64,000 bases of DNA from Fagopyrum homotropicum (GCA_033239125.1 BSWB01000005.1:98765994-98829993); one strand, 5' to 3'. Shown: positions 42,887-53,168, counted from the first letter of the stretch. Notes: generated by a model not told the origin, from the letters alone. A program made the numbers and translations.

Positions 42887-43665
42887 AACACACTGTCAGA
42901 CTACCTCGGTCGACTGAGAACTCCAAGAATCACCTCGACCGAGGTGCAGAACGACTGGACCGAGGCGAAGACAGTTCGATTTCCACTCTCTGATTTTCAG
43001 TTCTTTTCCCCCTAAAATCACTACCGATGCTTCCTAAGGGGTACTTATAGATTTCCTCAACAGAATCAGGGGCAACCAAAGCCCAAATTGCAGAAAACGA
43101 ACGAGTTAGGGTTTTCGAACGCTTTTACCTCGTTTCGGTCGAAACGCTCAAATTTCTTGCAGATCTGTAGTTGCAATCGATCCTTCTACCCCTTAATTGC
43201 AGTTTGGAAGCAGAAATCGTCGGAAACGAGTGAGAAATGGAGGAGCGAGGTGCTGCTGTCCGCCGCGGTCGAAATGGGTAAGTAAAAAGTGAAAAGTAAT
43301 TTTTCCCTTTTTATACTGTTACTGGATCTGCTGTCACCTCGGTCGAGATGGTCTCGACTGGCCCGAGGTGGCATGGACCGAGGTGGTTCTGCAGAAACCC
43401 TAGTCGCCTCGGTTGCTTCAAGAATCAACTCGGTCGAGGTGCTCTGACAGTAACTGAGGTGCTTCTGTCTTCTCAAAATCTCGAACTTCTCTCCCTCCAG
43501 ATGTGCTCCTTCTTGTTGTCTGTCCAGAACACCAAAAACAAAGCAAAGCAAAGCAAAAACAAAAACTATCTAAGCTAGACTAGAAAACGGGAAAGAATAG
43601 CAATACCTTGGGTTGCCTCCCAAGAAGCGCTTGATTTAAGGTCGCTAGCTGGACCATGATGCGTC
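42887..43665 (-). other. Element D unit 2 spacer between integrase and ORF-1
   Basis: Copy of 33227-34005; no gene. AGGCAA hairpin at 43607-43624 and the same palindrome clusters. Confidence 0.7.
43607..43624 (-). promoter_or_regulatory. Post-pol AGGCAA hairpin (element D unit 2)
   Basis: Same as unit 1: CTTGGG-AGGCAA-CCCAAG on the minus strand. Confidence 0.65.
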
Positions 43666-46600
43666 TCAAAGGAGGTAGATCGGTGCAACCTCCTCAACCG
43701 GCGTTTCCGGTAGGTACTTCTTAAGTCTATGACCGTTGACCTTGAAGCTTCCGCTAGTTTCACCCCATATTTCAACTGCACCATGAGGGAAAACATGTTT
43801 CACAACATAAGGTCCGGTCCATCTAGATTTCAACTTACCTGGAAAAAGACGGAGGCGGGAGTTGAAGAGTAGAACTAAATCTCCCTCGTTAAGCTCCTTT
43901 GGAACGATACGCTTGTCATGCCATCTCTTCGTCCTTTCCTTGTAGATTTTGGCATTCTCGTAAGCGTTCAAACGCAGCTCTTCCAGCTCGTTAAGCTCCA
44001 ATAGTCGTTTCTCACCGGCCTCCTTGATGTCAAAGTTCAACCATTTGATAGCCCAATACGCCTTGTGCTCCAGTTCAACGGGCAAATGGCAAGACTTCCC
44101 ATATACCATATTATAAGGGGTGGTACCTATGGGAGTCTTGAATGCTGTCCTGTACGCCCAAAGAGCATCGTCCAATTTCATGGACCAATCCTTCCTCGTT
44201 CTAGAGACGGTCTTCTCCAAAATTGCCTTGATTTCTCTATTCGAGATCTCGACCTGTCCACTAGTTTGAGGGTGATAAGCGGTTGATACCTTGTGGGTTA
44301 CCCCATACTTCGATAGAAGTGCCTTAAACTTCCGGTTGATGAAATGCGTTCCTCCATCGCTGATGATGATGCGTGGAGTTCCAAATCGTGGGAAGATAGT
44401 TCTATTCAAGAACTTTACAACTACTTTCGCGTCGTTAGTGGGAGAAGCAATGGCTTCAACCCATCTAGAGACGTAATCGACGGCAAGGAGAATGTAGAGG
44501 TTTCCTCCGGAGGAAGGGAAAGGTCCCATGAAGTCAATCCCCCATACATCAAAGATTTCCACTTCTTGGATGTTATTAAGCGGCATCTCGTTCCTCCTTG
44601 ATAAGTTCCCTGTTCTTTGGCATGCATCACAAGAAACAACAAAAGATTGCACATCCTTAAATAATGTAGGCCAAAAGAAACCGGAACGCAATACCTTAGC
44701 ACATGTTTTATCGGTGCTAGCATGTCCTCCGCAAGGAAGTGAATGGCAATGCCTTATGACGCTATTAACTTCGTCTTCCGGAATGCACCTTCGAAGCATC
44801 CCATCCGGTCCACGCTTGAATAGCAGCGGCTCATCCCAGTAGTAATGTCGTACTTCCTTGAAGAATCTCTTCTTTTGAGAGTACGTTAATCCGGGGGGTA
44901 TTTCCTGGCAAACAAGATAATTCACAATATCAGCATACCAAGGACCTTTATTATCAGAAAGTTGGTGGAGGGAATGATCCACCAACTGTGGGTGAATGTC
45001 AGAGAAGGGAGTAGAAAAATTGTTATTCTCAGCAATCTCAGTTGACATCATCTCGCTGTCGACCTCGGTCGAGGCGCAGAGGCGTTGACCGAGGTGTTCT
45101 TCAGACGCCTCGCTCAGTCCAGAAGGTGCCTCGGTCGAGGTACTGCTACTGGATCCGAGGCTGGAAATCTTCGTTTCCTGGATCAGCTTCTCAGTTTTAG
45201 CTCCTGGATCTTCTTCCAGTGCCTTTAAGCTCCGTATATCTGCATCACAAGAAGCATCTATACCTTCCTCCATTAAACTGAAGCTTATAACTCTTTCGAG
45301 TGGATCATTAATAAGGATAGAGCTCACCAATTCTCTTGATTCTTCTTCATCGTAGATGTTGAAGATATCATCAGTTAGTTGCTCCCCCTTCATGGCTGCA
45401 AGTAGTGCGAATTCCACCTCATCGCCACCAACGTTGAATTTCAACTTGGCGTTCTTGCAATCCACATTGCAACCCGAAGTTGCTAGAAATGGCCTCCCGA
45501 GAATGATGGGAACTGGATAATCTGCGGGAATGTCAAGTACAACAAAATCTATAGGTAGATAGAAGTTGCCTAACTTGACCGGAACGTCTTCCAAGATGCC
45601 CACGGGATGGGTAATGGAGCGATCCGCCATGTAAAGTCGAATCTTGACCGGCTTGGGCTCTCCAAGACCGATCTTAGTGCATAGCTCCAGCGGGATGATG
45701 CTCACGCTGGCTCCTAGATCGCAAAGGGCTTCACAAGTGACATCCCCAACTTGAATGGGAATGCAAAATGAGCCGGGATCTCTCAATTTAGGTGGCATCT
45801 TTTCCTTCATGATCTTGATAAGCTCCGAAGATTTAGATGTCATCCTAACTTCACCAACATCCTCCAGCTTCCTCTTCCTTGATAAGATTTCTTTTAAGAA
45901 CTTCCCATAGGCGGGCATACCTAAAATAGCATCAAGGAAAGGAATATTAATATGTAGCTTATTCATCAAGTCAAGAAACTTACCAAAGTGCTTGTCAAGA
46001 TGTGCTCTGGCTCTGGACTGAGGGAATGGAAGTGGTGGTTTATATGCAGGAGGTGGAACATAAGTTTCTATCGTTCCTCCTGCTTTCTGTTGCGCCGCCT
46101 CGGTTGGCATCTCGGTCGAGGTGTTCTTCGACTGGATCTGGACCGAGGTGGTCTGCGTCGAGCGAGGTACTGGATCTACAGTTTTGAGTCCACTCCTCGT
46201 CGTGATGGCCATGCACTGGCCCTTAGGGTTAGTTTCCGTCTTTGCTGGAAGCTTCCCTGGATCTCTTGGTGCTTCATTCGCCCTATTAGCAAGTTGTTGT
46301 TCGAAGGACTTTTGGGCCCTCGAAAATGAAGTCATGGAATTCTCCATAGCACTAAGCTTGATCAAGATTGCCTCCAGGACTGCGTCCTTCTTTTCCGGCT
46401 GAGACGAACTTGATCCTTGCCCTTGGCTCTTCAATGGAGTAGAAGAAGAAGAAGGAGAAGAGAGGAAAGGGTTAGAGGAATCATTGGAGTTGGAGTTCGA
46501 ATGGTTGTTACCGTTGTTTTGGTTATTATTCGCTCTCCAGTTGTTGCTATTGGATCCTCTATTGTTGTTGTTTCGGGGTCCGTTGTTGTTGTTACGATAC

Positions 46601-47799
46601 CCGTTGTTGTTGTTGTTGTTGTTCCTTTGCCCTTGCTCTTCCTTCTTAGTTTGAGCCATCAATAGCTCCTTCAATTGCTTCACGTCGTTCTTTAAGGACG
46701 TGAGTTGGTTGTCGTTGGGTTGAGTCCCTTGAAAGTTGACTCTTTTAACTCCACCTTCAGCTCCTTGGTGGGTGTACTTTTCCATGTGCAAGGCTTGCTT
46801 CTCAATGAAGTCCCAAGCCTCGTCAACCGCCATGTCCATGAAGGTACCGGCGGAGAGTAGTTGGAGATTGAACTGGGTGTTTCCGTCCAGCCCTTTGAAG
46901 TAGATCTCCAACAACTCGATCTTTGGAATCCCATGATGTGGGCAATCCAAAAGGATATCCTTGAACCGCTCCCAAGATTTAGACAAGCTCTCCTTGTCCT
47001 TCATGATGAAAGCATTGATCTTCCCTCTCATTTCAGCAGTCTTTGAGGGGGGAAAGAATTTGGTCAAGAATTCCGTAGTCATCTCTTCCCATGTGCTAAT
47101 TTTTCCTGGAGGAAGAGATTGATACCAAGTAAGAGCTCTATCTTTTAAAGAAAAGTAAAAAGGTCTTAGCTTGTAGTTGTTGTTCTCAATTCTGGATGGT
47201 CGCAAGGTTTCCATCAAGATCTCGTAGTTTTGAAGATGTTGATGCGGCGACTCCTTCTCTAGTCCTCCGAATTGACATTGGCGAATCATGGCTAGAACTT
47301 GCGGTCGAAGTTCGTAGTCATGATCTGCTGGATCTCCCAGGTTCACTCCTGGACGCCTCAGTTGTTGATTAGGGTCCATCCTTTGACCTAGGGTTTGTGG
47401 AATTCCTGCAAGAAGAACATCTCGGACTGGCATCCGAGGTGGAAGTATCTCGGCCGGGGCGTCAGGTACTGGAATCTGCCTCGGTCGAGGATCAACTACT
47501 GGATCCTCCCTCGGTCGAAGTAGAATCTGGTCCCGAATGGTTGCAATCTCAGCTTCGATTGCTGCAGTCCTGGCCTGATTCTCTTCTTTCTCTTGCCTTA
47601 GCTCTTCTTTACTGAGACGTAGTAGCTCCTGCGTCTCTCTCAATTGGGCCGCAAGATCGCGATCGTCTTGTTGGGCCATCTTCGCTTCTCTTAAGCGTCG
47701 CTTGTATGTCTTTTCTGGTTCGGGATCGTAAGGAACGATTTCCTTCCCAGTGCGGGTTCTTCGCATATACCTAAGAAAGAACCTGCAAAAGTCACTCAA
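43666..47799 (-). CDS. gag-pol: Element D unit 2 gag-protease-integrase polyprotein without RT and RNase H, 1377 aa
   Basis: Same length and domain order as the unit 1 protein, with the RT-RNase H segment missing at the same point. I noticed two replacements: Ala for Val at residue 79 and Ala for Val at residue 759 (DIPADYP here). B has Ala at the second position, so unit 1 carries the derived residue there. All protease and integrase active-site residues are present. The likelier start is the Met at base 47766. The shared deletion shows it predates the duplication. Confidence 0.93.
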   Translation of the reverse strand: MSDFCRFFLRYMRRTRTGKEIVPYDPEPEKTYKRRLREAKMAQQDDRDLAAQLRETQELLRLSKEELRQEKEENQARTAAIEAEIATIRDQILLRPREDPVVDPRPRQIPVPDAPAEILPPRMPVRDVLLAGIPQTLGQRMDPNQQLRRPGVNLGDPADHDYELRPQVLAMIRQCQFGGLEKESPHQHLQNYEILMETLRPSRIENNNYKLRPFYFSLKDRALTWYQSLPPGKISTWEEMTTEFLTKFFPPSKTAEMRGKINAFIMKDKESLSKSWERFKDILLDCPHHGIPKIELLEIYFKGLDGNTQFNLQLLSAGTFMDMAVDEAWDFIEKQALHMEKYTHQGAEGGVKRVNFQGTQPNDNQLTSLKNDVKQLKELLMAQTKKEEQGQRNNNNNNNGYRNNNNGPRNNNNRGSNSNNWRANNNQNNGNNHSNSNSNDSSNPFLSSPSSSSTPLKSQGQGSSSSQPEKKDAVLEAILIKLSAMENSMTSFSRAQKSFEQQLANRANEAPRDPGKLPAKTETNPKGQCMAITTRSGLKTVDPVPRSTQTTSVQIQSKNTSTEMPTEAAQQKAGGTIETYVPPPAYKPPLPFPQSRARAHLDKHFGKFLDLMNKLHINIPFLDAILGMPAYGKFLKEILSRKRKLEDVGEVRMTSKSSELIKIMKEKMPPKLRDPGSFCIPIQVGDVTCEALCDLGASVSIIPLELCTKIGLGEPKPVKIRLYMADRSITHPVGILEDVPVKLGNFYLPIDFVVLDIPADYPVPIILGRPFLATSGCNVDCKNAKLKFNVGGDEVEFALLAAMKGEQLTDDIFNIYDEEESRELVSSILINDPLERVISFSLMEEGIDASCDADIRSLKALEEDPGAKTEKLIQETKISSLGSSSSTSTEAPSGLSEASEEHLGQRLCASTEVDSEMMSTEIAENNNFSTPFSDIHPQLVDHSLHQLSDNKGPWYADIVNYLVCQEIPPGLTYSQKKRFFKEVRHYYWDEPLLFKRGPDGMLRRCIPEDEVNSVIRHCHSLPCGGHASTDKTCAKVLRSGFFWPTLFKDVQSFVVSCDACQRTGNLSRRNEMPLNNIQEVEIFDVWGIDFMGPFPSSGGNLYILLAVDYVSRWVEAIASPTNDAKVVVKFLNRTIFPRFGTPRIIISDGGTHFINRKFKALLSKYGVTHKVSTAYHPQTSGQVEISNREIKAILEKTVSRTRKDWSMKLDDALWAYRTAFKTPIGTTPYNMVYGKSCHLPVELEHKAYWAIKWLNFDIKEAGEKRLLELNELEELRLNAYENAKIYKERTKRWHDKRIVPKELNEGDLVLLFNSRLRLFPGKLKSRWTGPYVVKHVFPHGAVEIWGETSGSFKVNGHRLKKYLPETPVEEVAPIYLL

Positions 47800-47867
47800 G
47801 TAGAGTGGTTAGACAAAACGGGGCAAATGCCCCAAGAGCAAACCGTACCGGCTCGGTCTAGACCAAG

Positions 47868-47885
47868 TCCCCGGCAACGGCGCCA
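47868..47885 (-). promoter_or_regulatory. Primer-binding site, element D unit 2
   Basis: Minus strand TGGCGCCGTTGCCGGGGA, 6 nt from LTR 3. Confidence 0.9.
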
Positions 47886-47891
47886 AAAACT

Positions 47892-49647
47892 TGTTCGCTC
47901 CAAACGGTGTGTGCAAGCTTTAAATTTATAACCCTAGACTTAAGCTTAAAACAAGGATGCGAACCCGCAGTGTACGGGTCAATCGTAGTAAAAGCAAGAA
48001 AATTCCAGGGGTCGATCACAGGGACTCGGTGAAACGGAGTCAATACGGTATGCTAATGTCAATGCTAACCACAAGAGCAATTAACACAATCAAAGATGAA
48101 TAAGATGTCAAATAAAGCAAACATGCAATTCTAGGGATTAAGGCGTCTAGTTGTGGTTCCAACTCAAGATCTATAGATAAGCGGACAAAGCTGAGATTTT
48201 TGCGTGGGGAAGGTGTTTCTAAAGTGGAGTAGATCACCGGGTAAGTCTCACTACACACTAATCCTAAACCGTAACTCCTATTACCGGGTAAGTCTCAAGG
48301 AATCAAGATAAAGAATTATAACCTCAAACTAACATACCACCTAAGGGAATAGAATCAACCTTTACCGGGTAAGTCTCAGGCTAACTCACAAAGATGGGAT
48401 GGAAGCACACTCAAACCCCAATAAAGGATAAACCTTTATTACCTACACTTACGATCGTTGATACACAAACTAAGGAATTACCGGGTAAGTCTCATCCTAA
48501 GCTTGCATTGAACCAGGAAGGCGTAATAAGAATAGGATTTGGCAAACTCTAACACTTAACTCTCAGTTTAAGGTTGGATAAGTCACCTCGGTCAGCCAGT
48601 TACCACCTCGGCCGAAATGTTCATCGACTGAACGAGATGCTTAGGGTTAAGGTTAAAGACTCGAACTTTCAGGATCCTACTGGAATCTAAGATTATTCTA
48701 TCATTGTTTTCCCCACAACCTTCAGCCAATCACCCTAGAATCACACAAGGAAATTAGCCACTCATCATCATAGTGAAAGTATTAAATGTAAGGGAAGAAG
48801 GTGAATATTTGAACAAAGAAGAATTTAAGGAAAAGACTTCAATAACTGAATCAAATATCACAACAAAAGTGTTCCTTGGATAATAATCCAACAAGATAAG
48901 AAAACAATTGAGGGAGTTGAAGACAATCTTACAAAACCCTCCAAAAGCTATAAAAGCTATAGTCTTCAATCTTCCTTCAACCTTCAAAAAGGTTCTTCGA
49001 AAAGCTCCCAAATTGGAGTAGGCGGCTTACTTGCACTGATAGCGGATGTATGCGGGCTGTGGTATGCGAGATCTAAGCCTCCTCCGATTTGTGGAAAATC
49101 CAACCCTTTTTTTAGGAAAATAACCCTCCAAAGATAATAAATCTTCGAAAGATATTATCCCATAAATATAGGTAAAATATATGATTCTGCATATCTCCTT
49201 CCTTCCAGAAGCCAAGCCCAAAAATATAAGATCACTTTCCAATTTTAAAAGATCTCAGCCAGGAATAAAATATTCTCGCCGCGTCCTAGGTATTCGCCTC
49301 GGTCGAGTCGGCTTCTCTGGATCACCTCGGTCGAGATGAATCTCTGGTCAACCGAGGTGACTCACAACTGAATGTAGAATCTCTCAAAACTGGTCCAAAG
49401 TGAATCCTTACTTCATGGCTATGCTTCCTGGATGTAGCTCCAAATGACTCATGACTCCTTTTGCTCCTTTTTGATGCGAAACGTGCCATTTTACCTGCAA
49501 TTACAACGAAACTAGGTGTAGACCTCGATTCTCGCAAAGGTAGATGAAATGGTAAAAGAATCACATATTATACATACAAACATGCGGATTATTGAAGATA
49601 AAACGTCCAAACAAACCCCAAAATATAGACTATAATTCATGCTATCA
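47892..49647 (-). repeat. Element D LTR 3 (5' terminal LTR)
   Basis: Same length as LTR 1 and 2, but I saw four substitutions. One of them (49112) turns the TATA box CTATAAAAA into CTAAAAAAA at 49107-49115. This is the LTR that would normally drive the array. Confidence 0.93.
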
Positions 49648-49652
49648 GCGCC

Positions 49653-50157
49653 CCTGCGCCTTGACATCAGAAACGTCAGGAAGGTGAAAGGTCAGACGTT
49701 GAAGTGCATTAAAGATCCGCCCCAGCGGAGCTGTGTAGCCGCCCCAGCGGTTATGAAGAAGATCAACCGATTCTGCCTAAACCGCCCCTGCGGGTCCTGA
49801 AGGCCGCCCCTGCGGTTTAACGCTAGAAGCTTTACTCCGGCTGTTTACACCACTTTATGGCATTAAAGGTGGTTGTTTTAGGCCGGCTATTTACTCCTAA
49901 TTAAGTGTCTTTTCTAGTATAAATAGTCCATGGCTGATTGCTAGAATAATCCATGCTTTTCCCCACAAAAATCCATTTTAGACTTGAGTTTTCCATTGTA
50001 ATGAGTTGCTAACTCCCTTGCTACATTGGGTTGGTTTGAAGCTGCTTTGTTGCTTTGGTTGTAAGTTCTTTTAATATAAGTTTTTGTTCAGTAATGCTTT
50101 GTGTTTCCTTGATCTCCATTGTTTAATTGCATGTTAACTATTACTTGAGATTGATCA
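49653..50157 (+). repeat. 3' LTR of element C, second piece
   Basis: Continues the C LTR after element D (TSD GCGCC at 49648-49652) and ends with the GATCA target of element E. It holds TATAAATAG at 49918-49926 and several CCGCCCC(T/A)GCGG motifs at 49715-49820. Confidence 0.92.
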
Positions 50158-51961
50158 TGATAGCATGAATTATAGTCTATATTTTGGGGTTTGTTTGGAC
50201 GTTTTATCTTCAATAATTTGCATGTTTGTATGTATAATATGTGATTATATTACCATTTCATCTACCTTTGCGGGAATCGAGGTCTACACCTAGTTTTGTT
50301 GTAATCGTAGGTAAAATGACACGTTTTGCATCAAAAAGAAGCAAAAAGAGCTATGGAGTCATTGGAGCTACATTCAGGAACATAAGGAAACATCCAGGAA
50401 GCATAGCCATGGATTAGAGATTCACTTTGGACCAGATTTAAGAGATTTACACGCAGCTTAAATTCACCTAGGTCAGCTACAGTGTCAACTAGACCGAGGT
50501 GAATACCTAGACCGAGGTGAATACCTAGACCGAGGTGAATACCTAGACCGAGGTAATCCAGAGAAGTCGACTCGACCGAGGCAAACACCTGGGACGCGGC
50601 GAGAATATTTTATTCTTGGCTGAGATCTTTTATCTTTGGAAAGAGATCTTATATTTTTGGGCTTGGCTCCTAGAAGGAAGAAGATATGCTAGATCATATA
50701 TTTTACCTATTTTTATGGGAAGAGATCTTTCTAAAATATCTTATCTTTGGAGAGTTATTTTCCTATAAAAAGGGTCGGATTTCCCACAAATCCATATCAT
50801 GCTATACCACCGATCAGGGTTTATACACCGCAGCAGCCATACTCCAGTTGGGAGATTTGAAGAACCTTTTTGAAGGTTGAAGAAGGAAGATTGTAGCTTT
50901 TATAGCTTTTGAAGGGTTTTTGTAAGATCATCTTAGATTCCCTTCCTTGTTGTCTTGCCTTGTTGGATTTCTATCCAAGGAATGCTTTGTTGTGATATTT
51001 GATTCAGTTATTGAAGTCTTTTGATTAAATTCTTCTTGTTCAAATATTCACCTTCTTCCCATATATTTGATTATTGCTTTCATGATGATGAGTGGCTAAT
51101 CTCTTTGTGTGATTCTAGGATGATTGGTTGAAGGTTGTGGGAAAACAATGATAGAATGATCTTAATCACAGTAGGACCTGAAAGTTCGAGTCTTTAACCT
51201 TAACCCTAAGCATCTCGCTCAGTCGATGAACATCTCGGCCGGGGTGGAATTCTTCTGACCGAGGTGACTTATCTGATCCGAAACTGAGAGTTAAGTGTTA
51301 GAGTTTGCCAAATCCTATTCTTATTACACCTTTCCTGGTTCAATGCAAGCCTAGGATGAGACTTACCCGGTAATTCCTTTGTTTGTTTACCTAAGATCAT
51401 AAGTATAGGTGATAAAGGTTTATCCTTTATTGGAGTTTGAGTGTGCTTTCATCCCATCTTTGTGAGTTAGCCTGAGACTTACCCGGTAAAGGTTGATTCT
51501 ATTCCCTTAGATGGTGTGTTAGTTTGAGGTTATAGTTCTTTATCTTAATTCCTTGAGACTTACCCGGTAATAGGAGTTACGGTTTTGGATTAGTGAGTAG
51601 TGAGACTTACCCGGTTATCTATTCCTCTTTAGCAACACCTTCCCTATGCAAAAATCTCAGCTTTGTCCGCTTATCTTTAGATCTTGAGTTGGAACCACAA
51701 CTAGATGCTTTAATCCCTAGAATTGCATATTTCCTTTATTGAGTTCTATATCATCTTTGATTGTTTTGATCACCTTTTGTGGTTAGTAATTACTAAAGCA
51801 TACCGTAATTGGACTTTGTTTCACTAAGTCCCTGTGATCGACCCCTGGAATTCCTTGCTTTTTACTACGATTGACCCGTACACTGCGGGTTCGCATCCTT
51901 GTTTTAAGCTTACGTCTAGGGTTATAAATTTAAAGATTGCACACACCGTTTGGAGCGAACA
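50158..51961 (+). repeat. 5' LTR of element E (1804 bp)
   Basis: TATA CTATAAAAAGGG at about 50763-50774; four GAGACTTACCCGGTAA motifs at 51358-51373, 51474-51489, 51555-51570 and 51602-51617; CCCGTACACTGCGGG near the end. It contains an 18-bp tandem repeat with ACCGAGGT. ORFs inside are not genes. Confidence 0.93.
50501..50554 (+). repeat. 18-bp tandem repeat in element E 5' LTR
   Basis: Three full copies of GAATACCTAGACCGAGGT after a partial one. The 3' LTR has two (55241-55276). Each unit carries one ACCGAGGT half-site of the D/E motif. Confidence 0.85.
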
Positions 51962-51967
51962 AGTTTT

Positions 51968-51985
51968 TGGCGCCGTTGCCGGGGA
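51968..51985 (+). promoter_or_regulatory. Primer-binding site of element E (tRNA-Asp type)
   Basis: TGGCGCCGTTGCCGGGGA, 6 nt after the LTR end and 100 nt before the ORF. Confidence 0.92.
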
Positions 51986-52085
51986 CTTGGTCTAGACCGA
52001 GCCGGTTGCGGTTTGCTTTCGGGGCACTTGCCCCTGTTGCTACTAACTACTCTTTCTATGAGTTTTGTAGTTTTCAGGATTTCCG

Positions 52086-53168
52086 ATGACTACATTTGAT
52101 CCAACCTGGATAGCAAGGCAAAGTGCTAGGGCGGACCATTATGAATACTTGGAGGAGAAGTACTCCTTTTTTTGGTTCAACAATGAATGGGAAAGAGAAG
52201 AGGCCATTAAGCATGAACTTGCAATGTGGGATGAACTGAATATTCCTAAAAAGATTTGTGAGCAACCCCTTGAAGATTCTCTTGAATCAAGATGGGAGAG
52301 GTTGATGAAGAAGGTGGAGGAGCTCAAGGAAAGCACCCTATCCTATGTTAAGCCGGAAGAGGAGCATAAGGAAGTGCTGCAAGTTCCAAGCACCCCTCCA
52401 ATCAAACCAGAAGTTTCTCCTGAAGCTTTTGAGGGAGAAGAAGATTTGGAAGATTTCGATCTAACTGTTAAGACCTCGGCCGAGGTGAAAGAGAGATCGG
52501 CCGAGGTGGAGAAAAAATCTGTAGAACTGGAAGATACGGAGAACCTTGGCCAAATTACTGAGACTGTGGTCAAGGTGGAAGAAAGACCAGCTGAGTTGGG
52601 AGGGATTTCGTGTGTGGAATATCAACCCAACATGAAACTTGTCTCAAGCTTTGGAGAACTTTACGAGGTACATTCTCCTACTTCATTTGAAATCCCTATT
52701 AAAATTTCTGAAATTTTCAGGAATGCACCGGAGAATTGGAGGTCTCTTTCGACAGAATCTCCTAAGATCAAGATGAAACCTCCCTTGAAACTGTTGGAAG
52801 AAGATACTCCTTGGATTATAAGGAGTGGAGTTTGCAAGCACTACACCGTTAAGGCGATGAAGTGTCTCTTGTTCAAGTATGGGGTCCCTCGCATGCTAAG
52901 GACCTTGTACCATCCCCATGCTAAAGATGGGGAAGCTACTAGGATTCTCGAGAAGTTGTTTTCTCGATCAAGGAAAGGATGGGACGCAAGGCTAGATTAT
53001 GTCCCATTGAAGTGCAAGAAGGCTAGAAGGATTCCGGTAAAAATCAAACCGTACAAGCTTGTACGTGGGAGATCTTACCATTTACCGGTGAAATTAGGAA
53101 CCGGAACCTTTTTGGAAGAATTTTATGATGGATGTGATGAGCACTCCATGGTGTTCAAGGTACATTGA
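52086..53168 (+). CDS. Element E single ORF, 360 aa, with decayed integrase C-terminal part
   Basis: The ATG lies about 100 nt after the PBS, where gag should start, but the N-terminus is not gag: it is rich in aromatic and acidic residues (RADHYEYLEEKYSFFW, NNEWEREEA). A long charged, Pro-containing middle follows; residues 129-147 are encoded by two CCTCGGCCGAGG-type motifs. Residues about 241-340 resemble integrase (KYGVPRMLRTLYHP, SRSRKGWDARLD, YKLVRGRSYHLPVKL), but the SDGG aspartate is replaced (RSGV) and the segment around the catalytic Glu is about six residues shorter, so it cannot be an active integrase. The frame is open although both LTRs have diverged, which hints at selection or chance. 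Role unknown. Confidence 0.85.
   Translation: MTTFDPTWIARQSARADHYEYLEEKYSFFWFNNEWEREEAIKHELAMWDELNIPKKICEQPLEDSLESRWERLMKKVEELKESTLSYVKPEEEHKEVLQVPSTPPIKPEVSPEAFEGEEDLEDFDLTVKTSAEVKERSAEVEKKSVELEDTENLGQITETVVKVEERPAELGGISCVEYQPNMKLVSSFGELYEVHSPTSFEIPIKISEIFRNAPENWRSLSTESPKIKMKPPLKLLEEDTPWIIRSGVCKHYTVKAMKCLLFKYGVPRMLRTLYHPHAKDGEATRILEKLFSRSRKGWDARLDYVPLKCKKARRIPVKIKPYKLVRGRSYHLPVKLGTGTFLEEFYDGCDEHSMVFKVH

Larger units (their letters stand above)
28582..49647 (-). mobile_element. Athila-type element D: LTR-internal-LTR-internal-LTR array
   Basis: Three LTRs of 1756 bp (28582-30337, 38232-39987, 47892-49647) alternate with two internal regions (7894 and 7904 bp). A single TSD GCGCC brackets the whole array (28577-28581 and 49648-49652); the central LTR has PBS on one side and polypurine tract on the other, not a TSD. 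The two units are nearly identical: I saw a 9-bp insertion, one extra T in a homopolymer and a few substitutions. The structure fits unequal recombination between LTRs of one insertion. Both units lack RT and RNase H but keep gag, protease, integrase and ORF-1 open. Confidence 0.93.

Noticed and set aside
28551..49564. Many ORFs of 60-160 codons in the three D LTRs
   Set aside because: Identical sets recur because the LTRs are copies; they have no domain or coding signature and overlap known LTR signals.
28582..49647. D as two independent insertions side by side
   Set aside because: Only one target duplication brackets the whole block and the central LTR is shared without flanking duplications.
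51358..51617. Regularly spaced GAGACTTACCCGGTAA repeats as a CRISPR array
   Set aside because: Spacings are unequal (32-116 nt), the locus is a plant LTR and there are no cas genes.
51968..51985. PBS sites read as parts of tRNA genes
   Set aside because: Only the 18 nt matching the tRNA 3' end are present; no cloverleaf or box A/B follows.
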